DNA of 64,000 bases from Juglans regia (lineage: Eukaryota > Streptophyta > Magnoliopsida > Fagales > Juglandaceae). The notes below the pieces were generated by a model. The model was not told where the DNA came from and did not search any database. It saw only the letters and a program-made list of their open reading frames with translations. The DNA lies in assembly GCF_001411555.2 (NCBI RefSeq), contig NC_049911.1, forward strand, positions 2,604,001-2,668,000, read 5' to 3'. The position numbers were made by a program, and so were the translations under genes. Below, piece by piece: positions 16,881 to 28,315 of this stretch; the first letter of the stretch is position 1, and the number at the start of each line of letters is the position of its first letter.

Positions 16881-19800
16881 ATGGACGGAACGAGGAAATT
16901 GGATTCTGGGTTTCTGATTTGGCTGCTCTTTGTCAATATTTTCCTGCCCTTTTCCTTTGGTAATCTTCTCTTTCTTTTGTTAGGGTTCTTTCTTTTTACA
17001 TATTTTCAGCTTAGTGGCTCTTACTGAATCCCTTTTCTTGATATCCATTTGGGTATCAAAAAGTACAGTTCTGGGTATACCAATCTATCTTTGTCTTTGT
17101 TTTCTCTATGAGCATTTTTTCCCTTTGTTTGTTTCACGTATCTTGAATTTGGGTAAGTTATAAGTAATTTATTCTTTATTGTGAAATTAGCAACGAGCTT
17201 GTTGTCTGTGGTATTAGTTTTATGAAGGCTGTCTTTATTAGCGATGGATTTTCATTCTTGAAGTTCGAAGCATTGGTTTGTTGATCTTTTTCATTGGACT
17301 AATGCTCTGGTGAAATGGGGTCCTCGCTAAATTCTTTTAGAGAATGGGGGGTTGTAATTGATTTTGAGTCTGTGCTTCAAACGTCTTACTAACTTTTGCA
17401 ATTCTGAAGTTTAAAGATTTATAATAGTATCCATGCAAAAGAGAATAAATAACAAGAAGTAAAAGAAAAGAAGTAGAAGTTTTCTGATATTAAAAGTTCC
17501 TCTATGGAATTAAAGGATGAGAATTCATGGAATCTATTCCAATGTAGGTAAACCTGATGGAGTGTGTGTCTCCCAAGGTGGCCGCTTTCCACCTTTCTCA
17601 TCCGAGGGAAAACCTCCAAGAAAGGTAAGCAAGGGTGCCAAAGATTTGACACTTTGTAGGGTTTTCCGCAGAAAGACTTGCTGTGATGTAGCCCAGACGT
17701 ATCCTGCATTGCTATCTGTCAGGAGGTTGGCTTCAACAGGAGAAGGCAGCCCAGAGTGCATGCACTTATGGGAACTGTTGGAGTGTTCCATATGTCATCC
17801 ACGTGTTGGTGTTCAGGCAGGACCTCCTCTGATATGCAGCTCTTTTTGTGCGAGAGTCTATGAGGCTTGCTCCAATGCTTACTTCTCTATGGATGCAAAG
17901 GCACAGGTGTGTGGATAACTCTTAAACTTCTCCACTGAAAAGCTCATCAAAAGATCAGGATAGTAGATTCAGTTGGTGAATATGCATGCAGAAAAAGGTT
18001 TATGTTGGATAAGGTGTATAAATGCGTTTTTTTAAAGAAAAAAGACAAGTCTTTCATCCATATGCAAAAGTCACGACTATATAAAAAAGTCACATATTTA
18101 TGAACTCATCCCAGTTTCTCTTCTCTCAATATGGAAGTTTTCTAATTTTGAATTACTTTTTTCCTTTCGAATACAGATTTTTCTAAGTTTTCCATATCAA
18201 GTTGTTCGGCTTGTTTCATGAAGTATTGCAGATGTGTTAGAACTTCGAATAGATCTATTACTAACAAACCCTAATTATAAAGCAAGAGAAGAGAATGTTA
18301 GTAGGATAGAAGGGAGTTGTATAGTGTTTTTTTGTAGTATTGGTTTCATTAACACCCCGGATTGTGTATGGGAAGATAGTGAATGAGATCCCACATTACT
18401 TATGGGGGAAAAGTTCAAGCCTTTTATAATGATTCCAAGGCTCCAATTATAACATTGACTAGTCATTTTAGAGTATGGGCTCAAATGTGGCTTGAGCCTT
18501 CCTTGCGTAGTTACAAGTGTATTGTAATACCCCATATTGTGTGATTGTGCATAGAAAGGCCTTGGTCTTGGTGGTATGATTCCTCCAAGATCCAAGGTTT
18601 GAATCCCAGTGGGTGCAAACAATTTCTAGGGGTCATCGGACTGGGGATTTTTCCCTTGAATTACCCGAGGTGCATTTGCGGGAAACTCCTTACCGAGGGC
18701 CTGTGCACTATTGGGATTAGTCGGGAGGCGGTTCTCGAACACCCAGTGCCAATAAAAAAAAGTTAAAAAAAGCCCTTTATAATGATTTCTAGAGGTTCTA
18801 GTTGTAACTTTGACTAGTCCTACTGGAGTATGAGCTCAGATGTGATTTGGGCCTTTATTGGGCAGTTACAGTTTTGCACAGATGTACACACTTGGGCCTT
18901 TATATGAGAGAACTTTGGGGAGCCCATATTGTTTTTTTGATAGCACGAAGTCCAATTAAGAAGCCTAATCGCATACAACTCAAAACTTAATTTTGTTTTT
19001 TTTTTTTTTATCCGATTCAATGGGTCAAAACTCAAAAGCAATTATCTTGGAGATGCAAAAACTAATTTCAGGGGCACTTGTACATAATACTGATATAGGA
19101 ATTTGAAAAAACTTAGGTGGGCATGCCCCCAAAGGTCCTATGTGGGTCTGCCTCTGCACTATATAGCGATCTGAGAACTTATGGCGCACCGTTATTTTTA
19201 GGTTATTTGCTTGAAATGATACTGTTTGATGGTGTGAAGAATGCTTACTGTAATAATGCTCAAAATAGGAGTTGAGAGCTGTTGGCTTGTATTTATGATT
19301 TATTGTGCCAAAGCCATCGCATATATTGTTTGTGAGGAGTGGCTGATTTGTTAGGGGAGCATTTGTAACAATAAAAAGTGCCATTTAAAATTTCTTTTGG
19401 TGTTAATTTTTGCCATTTGAAATCTTCTTCTTATGAATGCCAAAAAAAATACCAGTTCTGATTAAAATTTACCTGCCAGGTTCTAGCACCATGTGGACTT
19501 AAAGACTTCATCTGTGGCAGGGCTTCTAAATGGGTATCAAATGGCACTGAGCTTTGCCTTGCTGCAGGTTTTTCTGTTAACCCAACCGATGAAATGTACA
19601 TGAGCACGGAGGACACATCTTGCTATGGAGGAAAAGCAAGTCTAGATTCCATTGCTGATTCATGGAGTGCTTCGCATTCTAAGGTGCCCAAGGGAACTGC
19701 TAATTCTGGGGTGTTCGAAGATTTCCAGCAATGGGTGAGAGAGATGCCATTTAGGGAAAGGGTTTCTTGGGCAGTAGGAGGGATGGCTCTGACTGCAGGA

Positions 19801-21019
19801 TTGCTATTTATAAGGTCAGACCACTCTTTCTGCTGTATATCTGAGATCAATTTTCCATTATAATTTCTTTACAGAGTGCTGAGCTTTTTGAGGTTACTGG
19901 TTGCTTCCCCCTTTTTTTGTTCGTCAGATTAACTCCTGTTCTTGTCCTATTTATTTTTCTTTTTATTATGCTCTTCTTGATTATAAAAGTAGCACGTAGA
20001 TGAGATTGACAGTTCTTTTCCTTCAGTTTATTAGCTATGAGATGACACTGAATTGTAGCATATATGCCATTTAAAATGGTTATTTCTTTTGTATAGAAAA
20101 CAGTAGGGCTGTACAAAAACCGACAGCACCGGCCGCCACCGACGCGAACCGACCGGCCGCGTCAGGAACCGGCCGGAAAAGGTGGAGAACCGGTCGGCGT
20201 GCGGTGGAAATTTCAAGAAACCGATGTTCAGCGGTTCGGTCTCGGTTTGAAGCTGGACCGGACCGCTGAACCGACCGATATAATAAAATCTTTTTTTTTT
20301 TTAATATACCCTTATCAAAACGGCGTCGTTCCACTTAAGTTTAAGTTGAACGGCGCCGTTTTAGTTAAGAAGTACTGCAACTGATACGGGAAACGACGCC
20401 GTTTGGCATTAAACCAAACGTCGTCGTTTTATTAAGGACGTAAGCAAAAAATAATAAGTCTGAAACGACGCCGTTCCACTTAAACTTAAGTGAAACGGCG
20501 TCGTTTCGTTAAGAGTATTCTTCTTCTTCCTGATCTTCTTCTTCCCGAACTCGCCTCTGTAACCCTCTCTCTCTCTCTCTTCTGTAAGTCTCTCTCTCTC
20601 CTATGCATCTCTCCCTCTCTCATTCTCTCTCATAATTATCTCACTAGAACCGCCAAAGAACCGACGCCGACCGAGAACCGGCAGAGAACTGCCTCGATCG
20701 GTGTCCTCCTCGCCATCGACCGGTTACGGTCGGCACCTCATCCATTTTTCTAGACGTCGGTCGGCGTCGGTTTTGCCCAAAAACCGCGCCGACGACGTCG
20801 GTTTTCACCCCTAGAAAACAGTAATCCTTCCCAATTATGAAATTCTGGAAAGGACTTATCATTAGTCTTTCTTTTTTCTTATGATTGTTTTGATCATGCA
20901 GCAAAAGGAAGAGTCATAGCCATCGCCAAAAGCTTGCAGTTATTCAACGCAACGCAAGGAAACTGGAAGCCAAGAGGGATGTCAGCAATCAAGGAAGCAG
21001 AAGGGGAATTGGAAGATGA
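16881..21019 (+). CDS. Folate receptor-like Cys-rich protein
   Basis: Four exons: 16881-16959, 17548-17906, 19480-19814 and 20902-21019, giving 296 aa. The start is the ATG at 16881. It opens with a clear signal peptide (LIWLLFVNIFLPFSFG, cleavage near residue 27). Exon 2 is Cys-rich (KPDGVCVSQ, CRVFRRKTCCDVAQTYPA, CMHLWELLECSICHPRVG, ICSSFCARVYEAC). Exon 3 continues with LAPCGLKDFICGRASKWV and ELCLAAGF. This is the Cys pattern of the folate receptor/riboflavin-binding domain as found in a small plant family. A membrane segment (about 239-257) precedes a basic tail (SKRKSHSHRQK). In animals the domain binds folate; the ligand in plants is unknown to me. Intron 3 holds a Mutator-like element and intron 2 holds a SINE. 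Confidence 0.8.
18419..18870. repeat. Duplicated ~95-bp segment flanking a SINE
   Basis: Segments 18419-18511 and 18771-18870 are diverged direct copies (both with CCTTTATAATGATT or a close form, TTGACTAGTC, AGTATG.GCTCA.ATGTG and a final GTTACA). An Au-like SINE lies between them. All of this is inside intron 2 of the folate receptor-like gene. Confidence 0.6.
18556..18765 (+). mobile_element. Au-like SINE
   Basis: The 5' part is tRNA-like, with GGTGGTATGATTCC and a B-box-like GGTTTGAATCCC. It is followed by a body with GTGCAAACAATTTCTAGGGG, TTTCCCTTGAATTACCCGAG, ACTCCTTACCGAGGGCCTG and GGGATTAGTC, ending in CACCCAGTGCCAAT and an A run. From memory this is the body of the widespread plant Au SINE family. 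Pol III-derived, non-autonomous and transcribed on the plus strand. Confidence 0.75.
20094..20823. mobile_element. Mutator-like (long-TSD) non-autonomous element with palindrome array
   Basis: A perfect 12-bp direct repeat TAGAAAACAGTA lies at 20094-20105 and 20812-20823. The 706-bp insert (20106-20811) starts GGGCTGTACAAAAACCGAC and ends GTCGGTTTTCACCCC, imperfect terminal inverted repeats. GC-rich ends (ACCGGCCG, GTCGGCG strings) enclose an array of palindromes on the AAACGRCGYCGTTT theme (about 20317-20365, 20391-20436 and 20461-20511) and a CT-rich tract (20561-20632). Long target duplications (9-12 bp) and G-rich termini fit Mutator-like elements. There is no transposase, so it is non-autonomous. 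It sits in intron 3 of the folate receptor-like gene. Confidence 0.7.
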
Positions 21020-22156
21020 CTCTCGTTGTAGGTGAACATAAATAGTTGCTTGTCAAATCATGTCTCAACTTTTGTTATAATACCATAAATGAATGCCTCT
21101 TGATATTTTTGTTCTGTTATTCAGAAAAGTAAATTTTGGTTCATGAAGATTGTTTAACCTAGATCTGAAAAATCCTCAACAACTCTTTTTGTGAAAAATG
21201 ATTTGTATTTTTTCAAGTTTGCTTCTTGTTGTCTAGATGTCACATATCCTCAACTCTTGTTTTCATTTTTTTTCGGTTCTCCCTTCCTTTTCTGTCTCAG
21301 AAATGATAGTTGCAATCGTGAGACTGCAAGCGCGTGTAATCATGTTGAAAAAAATGAATAAATACAGGATTCACATAAAAAAAAATTAATTTTTTAATAG
21401 TAGATCTCACTCTTTCAAAACGATTGCACGGCACTTGCGCACTCTACGACTGTTTGTAGTATTACTCTAACCCATACCTCCTTTTTGCAAGCTAATGTTA
21501 TATCAATCATCCAGACATCTCAATGGCATTGATTGCTCAACGAGGCCTATGATAAGGGTGCTCTACATTTCAAATGAATAGATGGTTCCATTTGGTATAA
21601 AACGTAAGGTATTTCGATAATTTCATTTGTCAATATAATGTAAAAAATGATCAGAACATCTTTTGTCAACGCAATTTCTAATATGTTGTTATGTAATCTG
21701 TTTGTTATTATACAAACTGTTCATCTAACTGCTTTCCGTCGTCGCCGATATGTTCAATGACAGAATCCAAAGGAAAAGTTCGATTAGAATTCATTCATGT
21801 AATCGGCCATTTTAATTTTTAAGAGGTGGTGATCAAAACAAATTACATCTACTACATATACAAAGATGCTCAACGAAAATCCAGGCATGCCGTTTGATAC
21901 TTGAGTGCAAATACTCTTAGTTATAACGTACAATGAGTGTTCAAAGCAAAAATCTCTGCATCTGCACGGAAGAGAGTTATCAATTTACACTTCTTAAAAT
22001 AATTTCCATCATATCATGAAGGTTAAGGCTTCTCTTTTGCAAAGCCTGTCGATTAACCAATAATTCAAACCCTAACATGAACTGAGCTTGCTGTATCTTT
22101 TAGTTGTATCTCCTATTTGAACAGAAGGAATCTCTGAACAATCAAATGATTCCAGC
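21020..22156. other. Convergent 3' intergenic region
   Basis: Separates the ends of the folate receptor-like gene (+) and the PP1 gene (-). It holds a MITE family A copy (21301-21470) and otherwise AT-rich sequence with no supported coding region. Confidence 0.6.
21301..21470. repeat. MITE family A copy
   Basis: One of the best preserved copies: left end AATGATAGTTGCAATCGTGA and right end GCGCACTCTACGACTGTTTG followed by TAGTATTACT, with the typical TTAATTTTTTAATAGTAGAT body. Confidence 0.7.
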
Positions 22157-23992
22157 CTACTGGGGCTGTCAAACAAAGATGAGAAAAAGAAGCTAGCCAA
22201 AAGTACTTCAGGTAGATAACAAAGTTAAGTCGTGGTAAACATGAAAAAGAGCAAAAAATAAATAAAATAATAAAGAGAAATTATAGTTACAGTTGTGAGT
22301 GTGCAAGCGTCGGTCAATCATTTTGAAAAATGTGAATAAACACGGGACTCACATGAAAAGAAAATTAATTTTTTAATAGTAGAACCTATTTTTTTTTTCA
22401 AAGTGACTGCACGGTACTTGCGCACTCCACGACTGTATGTAGCATTACTAAAAAAGAATTAATGTGGTTGAGCACATACCTTTCCAAGTTTCATCCGGGA
22501 TGTATTAGACCCGCTTGCTGATGCTAATTTACTCTCGAGTGGTTTTAATATTTCAAAAGAACACACTAAAGATTCATCAACACTTAATAGAGCACCGACA
22601 TTGTCAAACTCTCCACCATAGTTTGGAGCTGAAAATATTGTGACTAATCTTCTTTTAGCGAAAAATTCATATCCATCCTCCACAACCTGCAATGAGTTCA
22701 AAAAAGTCTTAACATAGACAGGTTGAAAGAAGATCTAGCTCCTACCTAGCAGTTATTTCGCTGGAATGACCAGGATGCATGCTGCAAAAGGATGCTAGGA
22801 AGGCTTTTATTGCCTGTACATCAGGGCTTGCTCAAAATAAGATTGCTTTACCTGATGACCTCGGCAAATGAGATCAAGGTCATTCTCATCCAAAAATGCA
22901 GCAACCCTATCAGGTCCAAAAGTACATGAGACACCTCGATCACTCTCTGCCCAGCCCTCAACATTAGGATCGGGATCAGCCCAAAGCAGATCGCAGAGGA
23001 GACCACTATCCGGTACATCAGTAGGCCTGGGAAGTTCCTTTATTTGATCCAAATTTTGCAACTCCTGAGAGAGTCCTCCATGCATACAAAGTATCTTTCC
23101 ATCAATGAGTGCAGCCACAGGCAAACAATTAAAGCAGTCGGTAAATAGTTTCCATAACCTAACATTGAACCTCCTTTTACACTCGTCATAAAATCCATAA
23201 ATCCGATTGATCTTTGCATCTTCATGGTTTCCTCTCAACAGGAAGAAATTTTCAGGATATCTAATTTTGTAGGCTAGAAGCAGACATATCGTCTCCAAAC
23301 TTTGCTTGCCTCGATCTACATAATCACCGAGAAAGAGGTAGTTTGCAGTAGGAGGGTAGCCACCGTATTCAAAAACCCGCAGTAGATCTCGGAATTGTCC
23401 ATGTATGTCACCTGTAAGAGGCCTGCAATATTAGAACCAAGGATAACAAGGAAGATACCCCGTGCTTAATACGTAGAATGGGTTCTCCTTTGGGTTCAAG
23501 ATCATAATCTACAGCAAGTGGCAATTTGTATAGAATTCAAATAGCATAAAACCAATGTCAAGCATGATTAAATTGGACACAAATAGCGTACCGATATGCT
23601 AATCAACATAGTAGAAACAAACGCAATACAATTTCTCTACCCTCAGAAAGCTTAACATTCATTTTAAGCTACCAACCTTTCAAGTCATTTCATCCACAAT
23701 GCCTTAAGATAGTAAATTTATATAGCCACACATCCTTTAGTTCAACAGAAAGACCGAAAATTGCCGCACCTTGACATTAACAAAGTGTATGAATAAAAGC
23801 CCATATAATTAGATTCTTCAAGACAATTTATATAACCAACTTAATTACCAGAAACCTATAATTTATAACCGAAACTTTCATCGATAATCTCCTTTCAAGT
23901 ATGTCCAAGATAATTTGTATTCATCCACGAACAGGCACAGTATGCATAACTTCTTGTAATTACATAATTCAAAATCATCATCACCATCTTCT

Positions 23993-24024
<32 letters not shown>

Positions 24025-24220
24025 CGCATATGCGAACGGGAGCACGAATCTCAAGGAGATTGGGCTGAGAGAGGAAGATTTGTCTGGCGTTGATGCAGAG
24101 TTGACGGAGCTCCCCTTCAGATAGCTGCACCTGCTTCCCTCCTTTCCCTTCCAGAAGCCTCCTTATTATATCATCCAGTCCCCCCTTACCCATCATCCCC
24201 TCCATTGTCATCATCATCAT
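22157..24220 (-). CDS. TOPP8: Serine/threonine protein phosphatase PP1 catalytic subunit, TOPP8 type
   Basis: Minus-strand exons: 24025-24220, 22852-23411, 22480-22686 and a 9-bp last exon at 22157-22165, giving 323 aa. The start is the ATG at 24220, giving [20 protein letters not shown] as in the TOPP8 branch. Metal and catalytic motifs: GDIHGQ (D67, H69), GDYVDRG (D95), GNHED (N127, H128), MHGGLS (H176) and RGHQ (H251). GNHED and KINRIYG separate it from the GNHEC/ASINRIYG majority of plant PP1s. The loop reads APNYGGEF: the Cys equivalent to human PP1 Cys273 is Gly276. It dephosphorylates Ser/Thr in nucleus and cytosol with regulatory partners. The last exon is the weakest point: without splicing the frame runs on to a stop at 22459 (VCAQPH). 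A (GA)n run directly follows exon 1. Confidence 0.9.
22279..22452. repeat. MITE family A copy in the last PP1 intron
   Basis: The left end is AATTATAGTTACAGTTGTGA and the right end is TGCGCACTCCACGACTGTAT followed by GTAGCATTACT. It lies about 27 bp from the donor of the predicted terminal intron of the PP1 gene and makes up most of that intron. Confidence 0.7.
23995..24020. repeat. (GA)n microsatellite at a splice donor
   Basis: About 13 GA units on the plus strand. In transcript sense it is a (CU)n tract beginning within six bases of the donor of PP1 exon 1. Confidence 0.9.
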
Positions 24221-27202
24221 CCTCTCCTCCAAATCACACCCAAAAAGAGGCTAGAGAGAAAAATGTAAGTAGCTATCAAATTGGAGATAATATATCAAAA
24301 GCTTAAATTTTCTGGAGACAGCTGGGAGAAGAATGTAAACTCGATAATTGCCACGTACGAGGGATAGAAAGCAGAAGGAGGGCAGAGAGGAAACGGGTAT
24401 ATGACAAACTGAAAAAAATAAAACAAAATATCAACTTTCTTGATAGAGCAAGAAGAAAGAGAACGAAAAACTTACAAGTTGGAATGAGAGGAAGTTATCA
24501 AATGGAAAACTTGGAAAGAGAGAGAGAGAAAAAGGGGATAAATGAGAAGGGCATGTGCTAGATTTAACCGAAATGAATCCAAAAGCTATATTTTCAGCTA
24601 ACAATTTAGACAGGCCGAAGAAGAAAGAGAGAGGGCTCAACGCTCTCAAATGCAAGACAGGAAAGGCTTTATGTTTGGATAAGGATAAATGATAAACTAG
24701 GCTACATTGGTACGTACGTACCAATCAAGAACAAAACAAAAGCCAACTCCAAGGAAGATACGTGTGGGTTTAACGTATCAAGAGGATTTTAAGAAGATTA
24801 GTAATTTAGTATTGGATTCTTTATTTTTATTTTTAAAATTTGATAAAAAGTATATATTTTTTATAAATTTAAAATCTCTTTATCTATAACTATATATTAG
24901 ATTAATTATTAAATTTATCAAAATAATAATATAATATTATTTTATTAATAATAATATTTTTAATTTATTTTTTTCATATTTTATAATTACATTAATTATA
25001 TATTAATTAATAATTTAATTTAATATTTAAATTATTATTATTCTAATTTAAATATATTATAGTTTAAAATTAAAAAATAATAACTTAAATAAATAAAATA
25101 ATAATTATAAAATGTGAATAATGAATTTTCACGTACCATTTGTTTTATAGTTGACGTGCGAACGTTGTTATATATGCCTAACTCGTCGACGTGCCATGAA
25201 ACATTTAAGACACTGTCTTGCAATATTCATGAAACTTCAATGCCTGATGGACACGAAAGCAACATAATATTTATATATATATATAATTGTAGAATTGACT
25301 TGATAGTTCAAAATTAATGTCATTTGACGATATTAAATTATTTTATCTAATCTTATCATTATAATTTTTTTAAATTCTTACATAAAATATAATAAATAAT
25401 TTATTTTTTTTAAATCTCAAATTTCTATTCATATATATCGTTATTGAGTAATGTACATACAATTATGAAATATATAAGTTATTGTACAGTCATTTTAAAA
25501 AAGAATAAAGTCTATTATTAAAAAATTAATTTTTTTTATATAAATTTTAAATTATTTTTTTTTTCAAAATAATTATATGATGTTTACGTATTCACGATAT
25601 CATTTCTCATCTATATTAGATGATTTTTTTTATCATTCATGCATCTTATGTATCTGAATAAGATGTGACCGTTAGATCACTGTTTCAACTGACCAAAAAA
25701 TAAGTTTGTTTCCACAATTCTCGATTTCAAGCGTTGCCTCTACTTTTTATGTTACCTGTAATTCTAAAGTTGTCGCTGTGTTATGTTGCCTTGGTTACAT
25801 AGTAAGATTGTCGGTATTTTTTTGGAACCCAGACATATGAGATAAAGCAAGTGCAAACAAAGGGAAATCGAGAGAGAGAAAATGTGCCTTATGTGACTAT
25901 CGATCTACATAATTTTCGGTTCTCACAGTGTTACGTTGCCTTTATCCTTATATAATAATGCTAGACTTTCCTAAACTTTTAAACAAAAAATAAATCAATG
26001 CAAGTATGCAACTATTGGAGCCAGCTGAACCTGACCCTAGACAGTCACAGCATACGCACTCTATACAAGTCATAGATCAATGTTCTGTACTAAGAACCTA
26101 GCCGGGACAGTGGACCTTGTGAACCATACAGACGATGAAGATAATGGCTAAAACCTATGTATAAAACCCTTTGAATGCATGTTAACAAGACCTTTATATG
26201 TGTAACCAAGCTGATAAACACATGTAAGATCCATTCAGTGAATTTATGGTAAAAATAATGAATAAAAATTTCAAAAACCAAAAAGAAAAGTTTAAGCTGT
26301 TTCTGTCTTGTTTACGCAATTGATGACAGGTTTTGTAGCACCTGGACAACGATATGAAGATGTTTTCCTGTTTATGCTCAGAAGCCACTTTGTAAAGAAG
26401 TAAGCTAGTTTTCTGTGCATTTCGCATAACAGACTCAGTGCTTCAAATGTAGTATACCAGTGAACCTTTTATCTGCAAATTAAATTCTACCAACCAGAAT
26501 CCTAACAGAGCTCCTAGATGATAGAAGCCGACGTAAATTGGGATCAATGGAAGCGATCATATTCAAGAATTTGACCGAACCGGAAAATTTTATACCTATC
26601 ACCATCCTCTTTTATTCCCAATTTTCGCATACAAATTCAGGGAAAAAGAGGTGAAAGGAAAGAAAGATTTCCTTCTGAAGCTTTTATGTAGTCTATGCAA
26701 TTTGTTTGTGATCAGAAGAAAATGATTTTCAATGGCTATAGTACGCAACACAAAACTACTGAAGCCAACCAACAGGTCATCAACAATAATCAGAAAATTG
26801 AACCGGTAAAATTTAGAATAAGCACAAATAATATTGAGTTGACAATATCACAGATTCCAAAATATTCAAGCACACCATCTGAAATGAATGCATTTGTTCT
26901 AAAGTTCTTTACTTGCCCATTTTCACAATTCAATCTCACCTCCTAATCAAAGTCGAATGGTTGGATTGAGGAAAACGGAGCGTAGGTTTTTGTTTTAATG
27001 GGTCCTAACTATCAAAGAAACATCAATCCAATCATTTTATGTATTTGCTCAACCATTAGAAGCAAGCCCAGTAGATTTTCATTCACATATCTAAAAGCAT
27101 AGAAAGAAAAAAACTGCACGACTATGCAGTTGGAGATCCAATCAAGCTGCATTTTAAATGTCATGGCTCTTTTCCTCTCTCGGCTGACCGCAAGCAATTA
27201 TT
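24221..27202. other. Intergenic region, no gene seen
   Basis: Contains the PP1 upstream region (GA-rich to about 24650), very AT-rich DNA (24800-25110), a partial MITE family B (about 25325-25430), a MITE family A copy (25447-25612) and unremarkable unique sequence to 27.2 kb. Small open frames show no family signature. Confidence 0.6.
25447..25612. repeat. MITE family A copy
   Basis: A diverged copy: ACATACAATTATGAAATAT on the left, TATTAAAAAATTAATTTTTT in the body, and TTTACGTATTCACGATAT at the right. Confidence 0.5.
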
Positions 27203-27739
27203 TCATTTGGCATAAGAAGAAACAATCGGGATTGATCTGACCTCCTCTAGTTGCCCATCATTGCAATTCAATCCGCAACCACACTGAGGGCACTCCTCAA
27301 AGTTATCAATAGGAAAATCAGCACCAGCTATCCCGACCGAGAATCCGAGACTATCCCCTTTCCTCTGTACCTCAACAATGTCAACCCAGAAGAAGAAGAG
27401 CTTCACACTAACGCCCTCCAAGCTCGAGAGCTTGCCTTGCGAAATATAACCTCTGATAGTTGATTTGTACTTCAACTGGTACGACCCTTCGAGCGAGAAG
27501 CTGCAGCTACCGCCCAAGTAGGCAGAAAATTCTCCCGTGGAGGGATCAAGATTATAGCCTCGCACACCTTTGGGGAGGATGCCAATAGGGAAGTTGTAGT
27601 CCTCAAGAACTTCATAGGCTGAGCTCTTGGTGGTTGTAGGGTTGGTTTCTGACGCTAAAGATGGTGAAATGAACAGAAGGAGGCATAGGATCGTTGGTGA
27701 AAGTATGTAACTTTCGGCGAAGAAGAAGAAGAAGCCCAT
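27203..27739 (-). CDS. DUF538 family protein, secreted
   Basis: A single exon. The frame is open back to an ATG at 27841, but the internal ATG at 27739 is preferred because it gives MGFFFFFAESYILSPTILC, a signal peptide ending near SLASE, and a 178-aa product of the family's usual size. The domain follows: YEVLEDYNFPIGILPKGV, GYNLDPSTGEFSAYLGGSC, YQLKYKSTIRGYISQGKL, VKLFFFWVDIVEVQRKGD, LGFSVGIAGADFP and a Cys-rich end ECPQCGCGLNC. DUF538 proteins are small plant proteins, often stress-induced. Membrane or lipid interaction resembling animal BPI has been proposed. The Phe run comes from a (GAA)n tract at 27719-27737. Confidence 0.9.
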   Translation of the reverse strand: MGFFFFFAESYILSPTILCLLLFISPSLASETNPTTTKSSAYEVLEDYNFPIGILPKGVRGYNLDPSTGEFSAYLGGSCSFSLEGSYQLKYKSTIRGYISQGKLSSLEGVSVKLFFFWVDIVEVQRKGDSLGFSVGIAGADFPIDNFEECPQCGCGLNCNDGQLEEVRSIPIVSSYAK

Positions 27740-28099
27740 CTTCTCTCTCTTTCCTTCTTTCTTGCTCTTTCGTGCTGTCTCTTCTCGATCTGTCTGTACT
27801 TCTATCAAAGAGGAAATGGAATTGAATGGTAGCTGGGCCATACATGGATACGGCCTCCATCAATAGCTACTTCTGTCCCCAAGGACGGCACCACCAACTA
27901 GCAAACTGTCCCTCCATTTCCTCATTTCAATTCAAACCAACCATTTCAGCTGAAAATATTTCAATTTAATCATCCTTCAAAACATTATATTATTTTTTCC
28001 CTAATCCACACACACATATATGTAACAAGCAAGTGGTGCGGAAGCTTAACAAACAAACACCCAACATATTTAATGCAGCATATAAAGAAAAATAAATAA

Positions 28100-28315
28100 A
28101 AAATGGGATATGAGAGAAGTTTGTATTTAAAATCCACTTCAACTCATATCATCTCATCATTATAATTTTATTAAATTCCTGTACAAAATATAATAAATAA
28201 TTCAACTTTTTCAAATCTCAAAACAATTTTTTTAAATTCTCACATCAAATATAATAAATAATTCAACTTTTATTTAATTATTCACAAACTATTTCAACTC
28301 AACTCTAAATCTAAA
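28100..28315. repeat. MITE family B copy
   Basis: Shows the doubled centre AAATATAATAAATAATTCAA twice (near 28187 and 28248), CATCTCATCATTATAATTTT on the left and CAACTCAACTC on the right, so part of the element is duplicated. Confidence 0.55.

Noticed and set aside
24221..24232. Extended PP1 start reading MEER before the ATG
   Set aside because: The first codon is TTG. The ATG at 24220 gives the start expected for the TOPP8 branch.
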